Below, in pieces: positions 8,499 through 17,641 of a stretch of 64,000 bases of DNA. Source of the DNA: Lachnospiraceae bacterium (lineage in GTDB: Bacteria > Bacillota > Clostridia > Lachnospirales > Lachnospiraceae); NCBI GenBank assembly GCA_022766245.1, contig JALEPL010000014.1, forward strand, positions 1-64,000, given 5' to 3'. The position numbers were made by a program, and so were the translations under genes. Numbering within the stretch: the first letter of the stretch is position 1; every line of letters starts with the position of its first letter. Under the pieces are notes generated by a model that did no database searches, was not told the origin of the DNA, and saw only the letters and a list, made by a program, of their open reading frames with translations.

Positions 8499-10898
8499 AT
8501 GATACAAAAGAAAAAAATCGCAATTGGATTAATTTATTTTGTTCTTTTTGTGGGAATCTTTTCTGTCATATTGAAGGATAAAAGTATTGAAATCGTAAGC
8601 ACAGATGCCCCTTCTAAGCAAGATGACCAACAAGTGGTGGGGGGAATCTATAATGATATGGTATGCGAGCAGTATTTTGTAATTCAACCTACGCAAATGC
8701 TACGGTCAGTAGAGATTCAGTTTGTGACGTATTGTGACACTTTGAATACAGATGGGGTTATTTTTGATTTGTACACGGATAAGGATCAACAACTTTATTC
8801 CACCATAATTAGTGGAGATGATTTGTGTGATGGTGGATACTATAAAGTGGAGTTCCCTGAGGATTATCGGAGTAAGACAGGAAGATTCTACTTTACTGTT
8901 ACGGGAACAGATTCTCGCACGGATAAGATTCCGCCCGCTATCTTGGGGACAGAATATGATGGAGCTAGTAAGGAACTATATATCAATGATGAATTGCAGA
9001 CTTATCAACTTAATGTGATTTACACTTGTACTGAGGAGAATTATAGCAGGCTGGTTACATGGGGAATGCAGTTACTGTTATGTCTTCTGCTTACCGTTGT
9101 TAATTTTCCGAAGATAAAGAATAAAAAACACTTGCGCATGATACAGGTCGGCGTCTTTATAGGAAATGTTTTGGTTATAGAAGAAATCACAGGGGAATTG
9201 GGAATGCCCGGAATTGCCATGAATCCAGCTATTACAGGTATAACCTATGTGTTGATTGCCAGTATTCAACTGGTTCTGCTAGGCGTTTTGGGCAGTGTAA
9301 CAATGAGCGTAAATGTAACTGATACATTTCTTGCTACATTTGCACTTGCTAACTATTTTGTAATGTTGTTCCGAGGAACACCGATTATTCCGTTAGATAT
9401 ATTTTCGGTGAAGACATTATCTTCTGTAATTGATACTTACACTATTGCATTGACGACAAATCAGATGCTGGCGATAATGTGGTTGTTGATTTGGATTCGT
9501 TTGGTACTGGGGCTTAGTCACAGCACAAACTCTATTGTTCCTACGGATGAGAAGGAGCGAGGAGTTGCCCGTAGAGTTGGCTTGTGTATTCTTTCTGTGT
9601 TGATTGGAATAGTGGGAGTTATAGAGTGCGGCAGTCCAAAGGTATTGGCGAAGGCAAACGTGCAAGCCAATATCTGGGCGGGAGCAGAGGGATATTATTC
9701 CAATGGTGTCCTTATGAATTTTATGATGAATGCCCAGTATACGAAGATTAAAAAACCCAAAGGATACACGAGGGAAAAGGCAGAAGAGATTTTAGCGCGA
9801 TATGAGGAATATGAGGAGGAGACAGGTGCTGCACCCAATATCATTATCGTTATGAATGAAAGCCTGACAAATTATGATGATTATGAGAGCAACGCATTAT
9901 CGCTGAATCGGGATCCACTGCCTTTTTTGCACAGTATGACTGAGAACACAGTGAAGGGAAGATGTTATGTGTCTATCTTTGGAGGCGGTACAGCCAATAG
10001 CGAGTTTGAGGCGCTCACGGGACATTCCATGGCGTTCTTCCCCAGTGGAAGTGTGGTGTATCAGCAGTTTCCCATAGATGAGACCGAGGGGATGGTCAGC
10101 AGTTTGAATCAGTTGGGATACAAGTGTGTGGCGATTCACCCTATGTCAGGAAATAATTGGAACCGAAACAAGGTATATGCAAGTATGGGATTTCAATCAT
10201 TTCTGACGGATGAATATTTCGAGGATCCGGAAGTAATTCGCTGGACCAGTGACAGAGCCACCTATTCTAAGGTAATAGAAGCCTACGAGGAGAAGGAACC
10301 GGGAGAACCATTATTTGTCATGGATATTACTATGCAGGGGCATGGTGGATATGAAGGGAATACGGAATGGGATGAACCCGTGATTGTGGAGGGGCAGGAG
10401 TTTCCAAAGACAAATGAGTATCTGTCCTCCACCCATGTATCAGATGAGGCTTTTGAATATCTGGTGGATTATTTCCGGGAACAGGAGGAGCCTACCATAA
10501 TTTTTATGTTCGGAGATCATCAGCCGTCGGTGGAACCGGAATTCTATGATATGCTGTTGGGTGTTGGTGAAGATGAGATGACATTGGCAGATTTGCAGAA
10601 GAAATATATGACTCCGTATGTACTGTGGGCGAATTTTGATTTGGGAGATATTTCTGATCAGGATATTTCTGCGAATAGGATTGCATCCTTTGTGAAACAT
10701 GCGGGCGGAGTCCCGCTGAATGCCTATGATCAGTTTATTATGGAGTTCAGTGAGTCGATTCCGGTGATCAATGCGAATGGATATATGGATAAGGATGGAA
10801 ACTGGTATACCTTTGAGGAAGAAAGCCCGTACAGTGATCTGATAGAGGAATACCATATTTTACAATATGGAATCTATTGTGATGGAATTTTATATTGA
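8499..10898 (+). CDS. LTA synthase-like sulfatase-fold membrane enzyme
   Basis: About 799 residues. An N-terminal helix and an extracytoplasmic beta-rich segment (about 35-190) precede a membrane block of about five helices, then a C-terminal alkaline-phosphatase/sulfatase domain facing outside. Key residues match LtaS: the metal ligand Glu454 in VMNESL, the nucleophile Thr498 in FGGGTANSEFEALTG, and Asp673-His674 in FGDHQPS. LtaS-family enzymes transfer glycerol phosphate from phosphatidylglycerol, and some relatives add phosphoglycerol or other phospho-substituents to wall glycans. The extra N-terminal domain makes it longer than LtaS (about 650 residues). I chose ATG 8499 over 8478 because GGAGAGGA fits it better. 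It follows the flippase pair, so it may decorate the same polymer. Confidence 0.85.
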   Translation: MIQKKKIAIGLIYFVLFVGIFSVILKDKSIEIVSTDAPSKQDDQQVVGGIYNDMVCEQYFVIQPTQMLRSVEIQFVTYCDTLNTDGVIFDLYTDKDQQLYSTIISGDDLCDGGYYKVEFPEDYRSKTGRFYFTVTGTDSRTDKIPPAILGTEYDGASKELYINDELQTYQLNVIYTCTEENYSRLVTWGMQLLLCLLLTVVNFPKIKNKKHLRMIQVGVFIGNVLVIEEITGELGMPGIAMNPAITGITYVLIASIQLVLLGVLGSVTMSVNVTDTFLATFALANYFVMLFRGTPIIPLDIFSVKTLSSVIDTYTIALTTNQMLAIMWLLIWIRLVLGLSHSTNSIVPTDEKERGVARRVGLCILSVLIGIVGVIECGSPKVLAKANVQANIWAGAEGYYSNGVLMNFMMNAQYTKIKKPKGYTREKAEEILARYEEYEEETGAAPNIIIVMNESLTNYDDYESNALSLNRDPLPFLHSMTENTVKGRCYVSIFGGGTANSEFEALTGHSMAFFPSGSVVYQQFPIDETEGMVSSLNQLGYKCVAIHPMSGNNWNRNKVYASMGFQSFLTDEYFEDPEVIRWTSDRATYSKVIEAYEEKEPGEPLFVMDITMQGHGGYEGNTEWDEPVIVEGQEFPKTNEYLSSTHVSDEAFEYLVDYFREQEEPTIIFMFGDHQPSVEPEFYDMLLGVGEDEMTLADLQKKYMTPYVLWANFDLGDISDQDISANRIASFVKHAGGVPLNAYDQFIMEFSESIPVINANGYMDKDGNWYTFEEESPYSDLIEEYHILQYGIYCDGILY

Positions 10899-10947
10899 TT
10901 TTGTGTAACTGTTCAGAACAGATACGATTTTGTGTTCAGGGAGAGCG

Positions 10948-12666
10948 ATGATGAAAGGGATCATAACAAAGAGAAGAGTTATTTTGGGTATTGTTTTTTT
11001 ACTGACAGCATTCCGAATATGGCTTGCTGTGAAAACACCATTGTATATTCAGGCAGATGCTGCTTATGATGATATGCTTTTTGTACGATATGCTATGGAA
11101 CTGCTGAAGGGGAACTGGCTGGGAGATTATTGTTCGTTGACTTTGGCAAAGACGGTTTCCTATCCCTTAATATTGGCATTCAACTACACGTTTGGAATAC
11201 CCTATTCTCTGGGAATGATTTGTGCGTATGTAGTAAGCTGTATCTTATTTGTACATGCAATTAATCAGTTTATTCATAACAATTATTTTGCAATTGCTGG
11301 ATATCTTTTCCTGTTGTTTTCTCCGGTAATGTTTCATGAGGAAAATATACAAAAAGTATATCGGGGCGGATATATTGTTATTTTTTCTATGCTGGTTCTC
11401 TCTGCAATCATTGGTATGTTTGCGGAGGCGAAGAATGTGCAGGGCAAGAAAATCTATGGATGGAGTGCGCTTGGGATTTTTTCCCTACCTATCTTCTGGT
11501 ATCTAAAGGAAGATTCGATTTGGTTACTCCCTTTTATTCTGGTAGGAATGTGTATTACTATGGTTGTGATCATTCGCCTGCACTGTGAAAAAAAGGCGAA
11601 ACTCAAAAGAATCGTGGCAGTTGTCTTGCCTATCATCGTTTTGGGTTGTATTTCGGGCTTGTATAAGCAGGTTAATAACCATTACTATGGGATAGCGGCA
11701 GTCACTGATCGATCTGGAACTAATTTTGAAAAGGTGATTTCTGATTTGATTCAGATTGAGGATCCGTCTACAGATACGGTTTGGATTACCCGGAATATGC
11801 TGGAGCAGGCGGAGGAGAACAGTCCTACTCTCATGAGTATCAAACCACAGATTGATGAAAGAATGCAACTTTGGGTAGGGGATGGCGAGATTGACGGGGA
11901 TATCTTTATCTGGGTGTTCCGGGAAGCTGTGGATAGTGCAGGAATATATGACCGGGGAAGTGAAGGTGTAGAACAGTTTTATGGAGATATCCACCAGGAA
12001 CTGCAGGAAGCATATGCGCAAGGAAGACTGCAATCTAATGCGAATGACCGGATTTATGTGTCTTCTGTTTCAAGGGGATATACAATTCAGGAGTTCGCAG
12101 AGTATTTCAGTGGCAGGATTAAGGAAGTGGCCCGGACGTTCGTGTGCTATGAGCAGAATGTGACCAGCATCAATGCAGCACGTGGCAGTTATGATGATAT
12201 CGCTATTATGGCAAGACTGACGAATTCGGAATTCATTTGGCAGAATACCTCCAACGATCTGGATGTGTATGCCGCAAAGATTGTAGCCCTGGATCAGCAT
12301 ATCGTGAAGCTGTATCAGGTGACAGGAAAGCCCTTCTTCTATCTGGGAATGCTGGGAATTTTTGTGCTGTTTGCAAAGATATGTGTGAAGTGCAAGCAAA
12401 AAAAGTTTGAAGCATCTGACCTTGAATTGCTCACCGTGGTGGTTGGCCTGGCTCTGACCATACTGGTATTAACCGTGGCTGTAATGTGGTTCTGCAATTT
12501 CCTGTCCATACGCAAGGTCTATGATTATATGTGTGGTGCGGTTCCAATCATGAATATCATTGAGGTAATTGGAATTTATCAGATCGTTTTATTGCTTGTT
12601 GAATGGACAAAAAAGTTCAGGGAGAGATCAAATAACAAAGTAAGTAATAAGCAGTTGGAGGATTAA
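10948..12666 (+). CDS. Polytopic membrane protein, possible GT-C glycosyltransferase
   Basis: About 572 residues with roughly 10 membrane helices and a large extracytoplasmic region between about residues 230 and 440. The first outside loop carries the acidic motif QADAAYDD right after helix 1, the place where GT-C enzymes hold a catalytic aspartate. GT-C enzymes use polyprenyl-phosphate sugars as donors, which fits a location between an LtaS-like enzyme and a GtrA protein with a GtrB-like loader upstream. No family could be named with certainty. The start at ATG 10948 follows GGGAGAGC; ATG 10951 is also possible. The stop abuts the start of the gtrA-like gene. Confidence 0.65.
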   Translation: MMKGIITKRRVILGIVFLLTAFRIWLAVKTPLYIQADAAYDDMLFVRYAMELLKGNWLGDYCSLTLAKTVSYPLILAFNYTFGIPYSLGMICAYVVSCILFVHAINQFIHNNYFAIAGYLFLLFSPVMFHEENIQKVYRGGYIVIFSMLVLSAIIGMFAEAKNVQGKKIYGWSALGIFSLPIFWYLKEDSIWLLPFILVGMCITMVVIIRLHCEKKAKLKRIVAVVLPIIVLGCISGLYKQVNNHYYGIAAVTDRSGTNFEKVISDLIQIEDPSTDTVWITRNMLEQAEENSPTLMSIKPQIDERMQLWVGDGEIDGDIFIWVFREAVDSAGIYDRGSEGVEQFYGDIHQELQEAYAQGRLQSNANDRIYVSSVSRGYTIQEFAEYFSGRIKEVARTFVCYEQNVTSINAARGSYDDIAIMARLTNSEFIWQNTSNDLDVYAAKIVALDQHIVKLYQVTGKPFFYLGMLGIFVLFAKICVKCKQKKFEASDLELLTVVVGLALTILVLTVAVMWFCNFLSIRKVYDYMCGAVPIMNIIEVIGIYQIVLLLVEWTKKFRERSNNKVSNKQLED

Positions 12667-13134
12667 ATGCAGATGACTACAGAGAAAAAGGACATATTTG
12701 ATAAGCTGATGGGACTACCGGTATTACGTATTTTTGAACCTTTTTATAAGAAGTATAAGGAGGTTTTCCTGTATCTGTTTTTCGGAGGTCTTGCATTTTT
12801 CTTAAATATTGGTCTGTTCATGCTCATTGATGCTACACTGCCCATCAATGAGTTGTTCAATAACGTAATCTGCTGGATTGTCTGTGTGCTGATGCAGTTT
12901 TTTACCAATCGTATCTGGGTGTTTGACGGCAGAGTGGATTCTACGGGAGCCTTTGTGAAGCAGATGGCATCCTTTTTTGGTGGAAGGGTTTTTACTTTGG
13001 TTCTGGAAGAAATCATTCTGGCTGTGTTTATTACCTGGCTGCAGATGAATGCAACGGTGGTGAAGCTGGTGGCACAGGTGGTGGTGATACTGTTGAATTA
13101 TGTGATCAGTAAGCTGATGGTGTTTCGGAAGTAA
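12667..13134 (+). CDS. GtrA family membrane protein
   Basis: A 155-residue protein with four membrane helices. GtrA hallmarks are visible: FFGGLAFFLNIGLFMLI at the start of the first helix, CWIVCVLMQFFTNRIWVF (compare the family's conserved N+.WVF end of helix 2) and a C-terminal ISKLMVFRK. GtrA proteins are thought to flip polyprenyl-phosphate sugars made by GtrB partners. The gene starts directly after the GT-C-like gene behind GGAGG. It closes the amino-sugar module. Having both a GtrA and an Arn-like pair in one module is unusual; they may serve different cargoes. Confidence 0.85.
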   Translation: MQMTTEKKDIFDKLMGLPVLRIFEPFYKKYKEVFLYLFFGGLAFFLNIGLFMLIDATLPINELFNNVICWIVCVLMQFFTNRIWVFDGRVDSTGAFVKQMASFFGGRVFTLVLEEIILAVFITWLQMNATVVKLVAQVVVILLNYVISKLMVFRK

Positions 13135-13175
13135 ACAAATAATTTTCAAATATGTGAAAATATTATTAAATCCGT

Positions 13176-13230
13176 TTCATTTGTTGTGAAGTATATGCTT
13201 CTATGCTAGACTGAATCTAAGAAGAAAGTA
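13176..13230 (+). promoter_or_regulatory. Recurrent promoter-proximal element, copy A
   Basis: First of four related noncoding blocks (others at 20931, 28680 and 32860). Shared features are TTGTGAA about 12 nt before CTATGCTAGACT, then AGAAGAAAG. TATGCT sits where a -10 box would be. This copy lies upstream of the STAS/HATPase/PIN operon. Copy A is the most divergent. A small GCCTT/AAGGC hairpin and a T-rich stretch follow before the gene start, possibly a leader control (inference). Confidence 0.5.
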
Positions 13231-13300
13231 TAGGGCCTTTGTGAAGTGAAGGCAATAGCACCTGTTTTTTGTTTAAACCAAGAAGGCAAGGGGGTGTATT

Positions 13301-14188
13301 GTGAGAACACTAACGATAAAACGTGATATTGATAATGGATTAAAGGCGAAAAACCTTTTGGCCAGACTTTCAGAGATACTCAGCAGTGCAAAAGAAAATG
13401 AAATATCTATTAGCTTTGAAGAAGTTTCATTCATAGCAGCAAATCAATTGGCTGTATTGGGGGCGTTATTCGATGAATTTTGTGGCGCATCAGGGAAGCA
13501 GATTTACATTAATGATTTAAGTCCCCGATTGAAGATGGTTATGCAAAAAAATGGTTTTGGTCAAAGAATTGGATTGGAACCAATTATGGATAGGTTTCAT
13601 ACAACCATACCATACAGAGAATTTCAAACGAATGAAAGCGATGAGTTTGAGAAATACTTAATTTTGAATATCTTTCAGCGTAACGATATTCCTATGATGT
13701 CGGATGCTGCCAAAAATACTATTATCGATAATATCCTTGAGGTTTTTAATAATGTAAAGGAACATACTACATCCAAGAGTGTATATGCATGTGGACAGTT
13801 CTTTCCCAAAAGTAAAAAAATGTATTTTTCTATTGTGGATGTAGGCGAAACAATTAAAGAGAATGTAGTTAATTATTTCGAACTGATGAAAAAAGACTTA
13901 GAAACAAGTAATTACATCGAATGGGCTATGAAGGAAGGAAACTCAACTCGAAATAATGATAGTCCGGGTGGTTTAGGATTTAGTATGTTAAGCCGATTTA
14001 TAGAGTTGAATAAAGGAGAACTTTCTATAGTATCGGATAATGAATGCTATGAATTTAAAGTAAATAAGTATAGAACATCACAGATGAGTTATAGATTTAT
14101 GGGGACAATTGTAACTGTGGCAATCAATATGAGAGACACGTTTTCGTATTTGTCAGTGAATAATAATATAGAGCAAATTATTTTTTAG
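13301..14188 (+). CDS. STAS domain + GHKL (HATPase) ATP-binding protein
   Basis: A 295-residue cytoplasmic protein. Residues 1-95 read as a STAS-like fold (ISISFEEVSFIAANQLAVLGALFDEF, then the KQIYINDLSP strand). Residues ~110-280 form a GHKL ATPase with N-box NNVKEH (Asn150/Glu154), a D-x-G strand (IVDVGE) and the G-box SPGGLGFSML near 221-230. This resembles anti-sigma kinases of the SpoIIAB/RsbW type joined to their usual partner domain. The start is GTG 13301 behind GGGGGTG. It is the first of three tightly packed genes with a STAS-like protein and a PIN nuclease. The genes are clearly more A/T-rich than the flanking glycan genes. Confidence 0.75.
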   Translation: MRTLTIKRDIDNGLKAKNLLARLSEILSSAKENEISISFEEVSFIAANQLAVLGALFDEFCGASGKQIYINDLSPRLKMVMQKNGFGQRIGLEPIMDRFHTTIPYREFQTNESDEFEKYLILNIFQRNDIPMMSDAAKNTIIDNILEVFNNVKEHTTSKSVYACGQFFPKSKKMYFSIVDVGETIKENVVNYFELMKKDLETSNYIEWAMKEGNSTRNNDSPGGLGFSMLSRFIELNKGELSIVSDNECYEFKVNKYRTSQMSYRFMGTIVTVAINMRDTFSYLSVNNNIEQIIF

Positions 14189-14199
14189 GAGATGTAAGG

Positions 14200-14541
14200 A
14201 TGAATAAATATTTGAATGTCAGGGAGTGTATTGGAACGCCTTCTGCAATTACACAGGAAGCGGGAGATTTGGTTTATGAAGAGATATGCAAGGCTATTGA
14301 TGAAGAGAAGGTGATTGAATTGGATTTTAAAGAAATAGAGAGTATGATTTCTCCGTTTTTAAACAATGCGATAGGAAAATTATATGGAAAATATAGTGGA
14401 GAAATAATTAAGGAATATGTAAAATTGGAAAACCTGCCAAAGGAAAAAATATCCACTATAAACATGGTTATTAGCAATGCAAAAAAATATTACATGGATA
14501 AAGAAGGCTTTGAAAAAGTAGTAAAGGGTGTGGTTGGATAA
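14200..14541 (+). CDS. STAS-like domain protein (DUF4325 type)
   Basis: A 113-residue protein with a STAS-like layout: an N-terminal strand, a helix GDLVYEEICKAIDE, a strand VIELDFKEIESMIS followed by PFLNNAIGKLYG, and the strand EYVKLENLP. DUF4325 proteins have this order and are often found beside HATPase proteins. It starts 11 bp after the STAS-HATPase gene (AGGAGATG site) and its stop directly touches the ATG of the PIN gene. By analogy with SpoIIAA/RsbV it may be the switch partner of the kinase-like protein (inference). Confidence 0.7.
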   Translation: MNKYLNVRECIGTPSAITQEAGDLVYEEICKAIDEEKVIELDFKEIESMISPFLNNAIGKLYGKYSGEIIKEYVKLENLPKEKISTINMVISNAKKYYMDKEGFEKVVKGVVG

Positions 14542-15093
14542 ATGCTAAATAAAATTAGTATGAGGGAGTTTACTCCGAAACAAACAGATGTTATTTTATT
14601 GGATACTAATTTAATTATAGATTTGTTTTATCCGATGAATTTCGGAAAAAATGTAGCAGATGCAACTGATATATATAAGAAAATTGTGAAATCTGGAGCA
14701 AAAATTATCATGTCTGCAATTCAAATATCTGAGTTTGTGAATAGATGTATCAGATTTCAGTTCGATTTATACAAATCAGAACATCCGGAATGCGTAAGCT
14801 TTAAAAAAGATTATCGTGGTACAGAAGATTATACAAACTGTATGAACGCAATTATTGAAATAATAAACAATGAGTGGAAAAATATTATTACATATGTAGA
14901 TGACAAGTTTACTGAGTTGCCACTGGAAAAAATTTTGAAGTACAATTTTTCGTATGATTTTAATGATGCAATTATTGTAGAAATAGCAAATAAGTATAAT
15001 GCTATTATAGTTACTAATGATACGGATATCATAAATTATGATGTAAAAAGTAAAGTGGTAACCAGTAGTACATTTCTATTATCCATTCGATAG
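14542..15093 (+). CDS. PIN-domain nuclease
   Basis: A 183-residue PIN fold. The four expected acidic positions are present: Asp21 in LLDTNLIID, Glu64 in SAIQISEF, Asp142 in FNDAIIV, and Asp160/Asp162 in VTNDTD. PIN enzymes are Mg-dependent RNases, usually toxins or RNA-processing factors. No small VapB-like antitoxin is adjacent; instead the gene is coupled (0 bp gap) to the STAS-like protein and the STAS-HATPase protein. The operon ends at a strong terminator 9 bp downstream. It looks like a nuclease under partner-switch control (inference). Confidence 0.78.
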   Translation: MLNKISMREFTPKQTDVILLDTNLIIDLFYPMNFGKNVADATDIYKKIVKSGAKIIMSAIQISEFVNRCIRFQFDLYKSEHPECVSFKKDYRGTEDYTNCMNAIIEIINNEWKNIITYVDDKFTELPLEKILKYNFSYDFNDAIIVEIANKYNAIIVTNDTDIINYDVKSKVVTSSTFLLSIR

Positions 15094-15101
15094 TTGTTAG
15101 G

Positions 15102-15140
15102 GCATCAGCTTATTCATGGCTGGTGCTTTAATTTGCTTTT
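15102..15140 (+). terminator. Rho-independent terminator of the PIN operon
   Basis: Hairpin with arms GCATCAGC and GCTGGTGC (8 bp, one G-U), a 10-nt loop and a T-rich tail. It ends the three-gene PIN operon and separates it from the next glycan gene. Confidence 0.75.
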
Positions 15141-15161
15141 CGTTTATACCTGAATTATAAT
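15133..15161 (+). promoter_or_regulatory. Sigma-A-type promoter for the tandem GT2 gene
   Basis: TTGCTT and TATAAT are separated by 17 bp. Transcription would start near 15168, about 30 nt before the GT2 start codon. It overlaps the tail of the preceding terminator, so the glycan genes restart here. Confidence 0.6.
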
Positions 15162-15197
15162 GTCTCTGTAAGTAATGAACGAGAGAGGTACTCTAGA

Positions 15198-17633
15198 ATG
15201 TCAAAATTAGATTTTTTTATTATTAGAGCGGACCTGCATGCGTTTCGCTCGGATGTCCTGATATTTACCGGGTTATTCCCGGATGATAACCCGGAGAATC
15301 GGCATCTAAAGGTGTATGTAAATGGAAAAGAGACTCCGGTGGAACTGTCTATGGAGCAGGGGCCGGAGATTCGCAGGCGCTATCTGGTGCATAAGCAGAA
15401 TGCATCCCAGGAGCTTACCGGATTCGTGCAGCTGCCGGGGGATGGGGTGAAAAAGGTTCAGATTTTCTCGTGTCTGGATAAGGAGGAAACTCTGGTTTAT
15501 ACCATGTCAGGGAAACTGTATCGCTGCCTGTGTCATACCATGAATGGGAATATGGAGCAGAGCCGTCTGGAGGATGGACGAATCTATCTTACCGGATGGG
15601 TCACTGGACCGGAGGGACTCACCTGCAAGGTATGGGCGGATGGCAAGGAAGTGCCTGCTATCATGGAGCGCAAATACCGCAAGGATGTGAATGATCTGTG
15701 CAAGGAGCTGGATGAGTCTTATCTGGCCGGTTATGAGATTTCGGTGGAGGATACAGGCATGCGCCGGCTGAAAATCGAACTGGAGGCTCAGGGACGAAAG
15801 CTCATCTATAAAAAATCAGCGGCGGCTGCACGGGACAGTAAGAATCATGATGAGGACTGGATCGTGAAACGTCTGCTGCACTACTGGCATGTCCATGGTC
15901 TGAAGCGCACGGTGCGTTTGGTAGTACGTAAGCTGAGAGGGCTGGACGATGCCTATTCCTATGGTGATTTTTTGAAAAAACATGTTCTGACGGAACAGGA
16001 GCTGGAGGAGCAGAGACATGCGAAGTTTGATTTCTGTCCGAAGTTCTCCATTGCGGTGCCTCTGTATCGGACCAAGGAAAAGTTCCTGCGGGAGCTGGTG
16101 ACGTCTATTCAGAAGCAGACTTATGGAAACTGGGAGCTTTGCCTGGCGGACGGCAGCGGACAGCAGGAGAATCTGAAATCCCTGGTGGAATCTCTGGCTC
16201 AGGCAGATAACAGGATCAAGTATACGCTTTTGCAGGAGAATCTGGGCATTGCGGGAAATACCAATGCGGCTCTTCAGATGGCACAGGGAGATTTCGTGGT
16301 ACTGGCTGACCATGATGATTTGCTCACAGAGGATGCGCTGTACCAGTGTGTGAAGGCTTTGAATGAGCATCCGGGTGTAGATGTGATCTATTCCGATGAG
16401 GATAAGGTGGATATGAGCGGAAAGCAGTTCTTTGAGCCCCATTTTAAGTCTGACTACAATGTGGATCTGCTCTGTACGATGAATTATATTTGTCATTTGT
16501 TTGTGTTTAAGCGGGATTTGCTGCAGCAGGTGGGCGGATTTGAGAGCTGTTATGACGGAGCTCAGGATCATGATTTTATCCTGCGCTGCTGTGAGGTAGC
16601 AAAGGAGATTTATCATATTCCCCGGGTGCTGTATCACTGGAGATGTCACAGGGAGTCCACTTCGGCGAATCCGGAGAGCAAACTGTATGCTTTTGAGAAT
16701 GGCTGTAAAGCGGTGGAGGCCCATTATAAGCGCATGGGTATCCCGGCTACGGTGGAGCAGGGGCCTTTTTATGGCATGTACCGCAGCAGATATCACTGGA
16801 GCGAGACACCGCTGCTTTCCATTATTATTCCCAATAAGGATCATGTTGCGGACCTGAAAAAGTGTATGGACTCTATTGAGGAGCGTTCCACCTACCGGAA
16901 TTTTGAATTTATCATTGTGGAGAATAACAGTACGGAGCCGGAGACATTCGCCTACTATGATTCCATGAAGGGGCGTGACAATGTTACCGTGCTTTACTAT
17001 GAGGGGGAGTTCAACTACTCCCGAATCAATAATTTTGGTGCACAGTCGGCAAAGGGAGATTATCTGCTGCTTTTGAACAATGATACGGAGATGATCGAGC
17101 CGGATGGACTCAAGGAGATGCTGGACCTTTGCATGCGTCCGGAGGTGGGCATTGTGGGAGCCAGACTGTTCTTTGAGGATAATACCATACAGCATGCCGG
17201 AGTCATCATTGGTTTTGGTGGTGTGGCTGGACATGCTTTTATCGGACTGGATCGGGAGGCCAATGGATATTTTTCCAGAATTCTGGCCGTGCAGGATCTG
17301 TCTGCAGTGACTGCTGCCTGTCTGATGGTGAAGCGCAGTGTGTTTGAGGAAGTGGGCGGCCTGGAGGAGCAGTTCCGGGTGGCATTTAATGATATCGATT
17401 TCTGTATGAAGGTTCGTGAGAAGAACTATCTGGTGGTTTATCAGCCCTATGCCACATTCTACCACTATGAGTCCAAGTCCAGAGGTCAGGAGAATTCTTC
17501 GGAAAAAGTGGCGCGGTTTAATCAGGAAGTAGACCTGTTCCGCAGCCGCTGGCCGGAAATCTTAGAGAATGGAGACCCTTACTACAATCCGAATCTCACA
17601 TTGGATAAGGCGGATTTTTCACTGAAGGAGTAG
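15198..17633 (+). CDS. Tandem-domain GT2 glycosyltransferase (rhamnan-type)
   Basis: 811 residues. An N-terminal beta-rich region (about 1-215) of unknown function precedes two GT2 domains. Domain 1 (about 285-500) has FSIAVPLYRTKEKFL, LADGSG and LADHDDLL with YSDEDK. Domain 2 (about 540-790) has LSIIIPNKDHVADL, VENNSTEPE and LLLNNDTEM. The C-terminal FNDIDFCMKVREKNY and YHYESKSRGQE are shared with the 540-residue GT2 at 52015. Such tandem GT2s extend rhamnan or other wall polysaccharides with two linkages. No membrane helix. It has its own promoter and is 8 bp from the next membrane protein gene. Confidence 0.88.
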   Translation: MSKLDFFIIRADLHAFRSDVLIFTGLFPDDNPENRHLKVYVNGKETPVELSMEQGPEIRRRYLVHKQNASQELTGFVQLPGDGVKKVQIFSCLDKEETLVYTMSGKLYRCLCHTMNGNMEQSRLEDGRIYLTGWVTGPEGLTCKVWADGKEVPAIMERKYRKDVNDLCKELDESYLAGYEISVEDTGMRRLKIELEAQGRKLIYKKSAAAARDSKNHDEDWIVKRLLHYWHVHGLKRTVRLVVRKLRGLDDAYSYGDFLKKHVLTEQELEEQRHAKFDFCPKFSIAVPLYRTKEKFLRELVTSIQKQTYGNWELCLADGSGQQENLKSLVESLAQADNRIKYTLLQENLGIAGNTNAALQMAQGDFVVLADHDDLLTEDALYQCVKALNEHPGVDVIYSDEDKVDMSGKQFFEPHFKSDYNVDLLCTMNYICHLFVFKRDLLQQVGGFESCYDGAQDHDFILRCCEVAKEIYHIPRVLYHWRCHRESTSANPESKLYAFENGCKAVEAHYKRMGIPATVEQGPFYGMYRSRYHWSETPLLSIIIPNKDHVADLKKCMDSIEERSTYRNFEFIIVENNSTEPETFAYYDSMKGRDNVTVLYYEGEFNYSRINNFGAQSAKGDYLLLLNNDTEMIEPDGLKEMLDLCMRPEVGIVGARLFFEDNTIQHAGVIIGFGGVAGHAFIGLDREANGYFSRILAVQDLSAVTAACLMVKRSVFEEVGGLEEQFRVAFNDIDFCMKVREKNYLVVYQPYATFYHYESKSRGQENSSEKVARFNQEVDLFRSRWPEILENGDPYYNPNLTLDKADFSLKE

Positions 17634-17641
17634 GTTTTGTT

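Noticed and set aside
15816-17465. Long - strand open frame (549 codons) opposite the tandem GT2
   Set aside because: It lies fully antisense to a clear two-domain glycosyltransferase; the lack of stops is a by-product of that gene's codon use.
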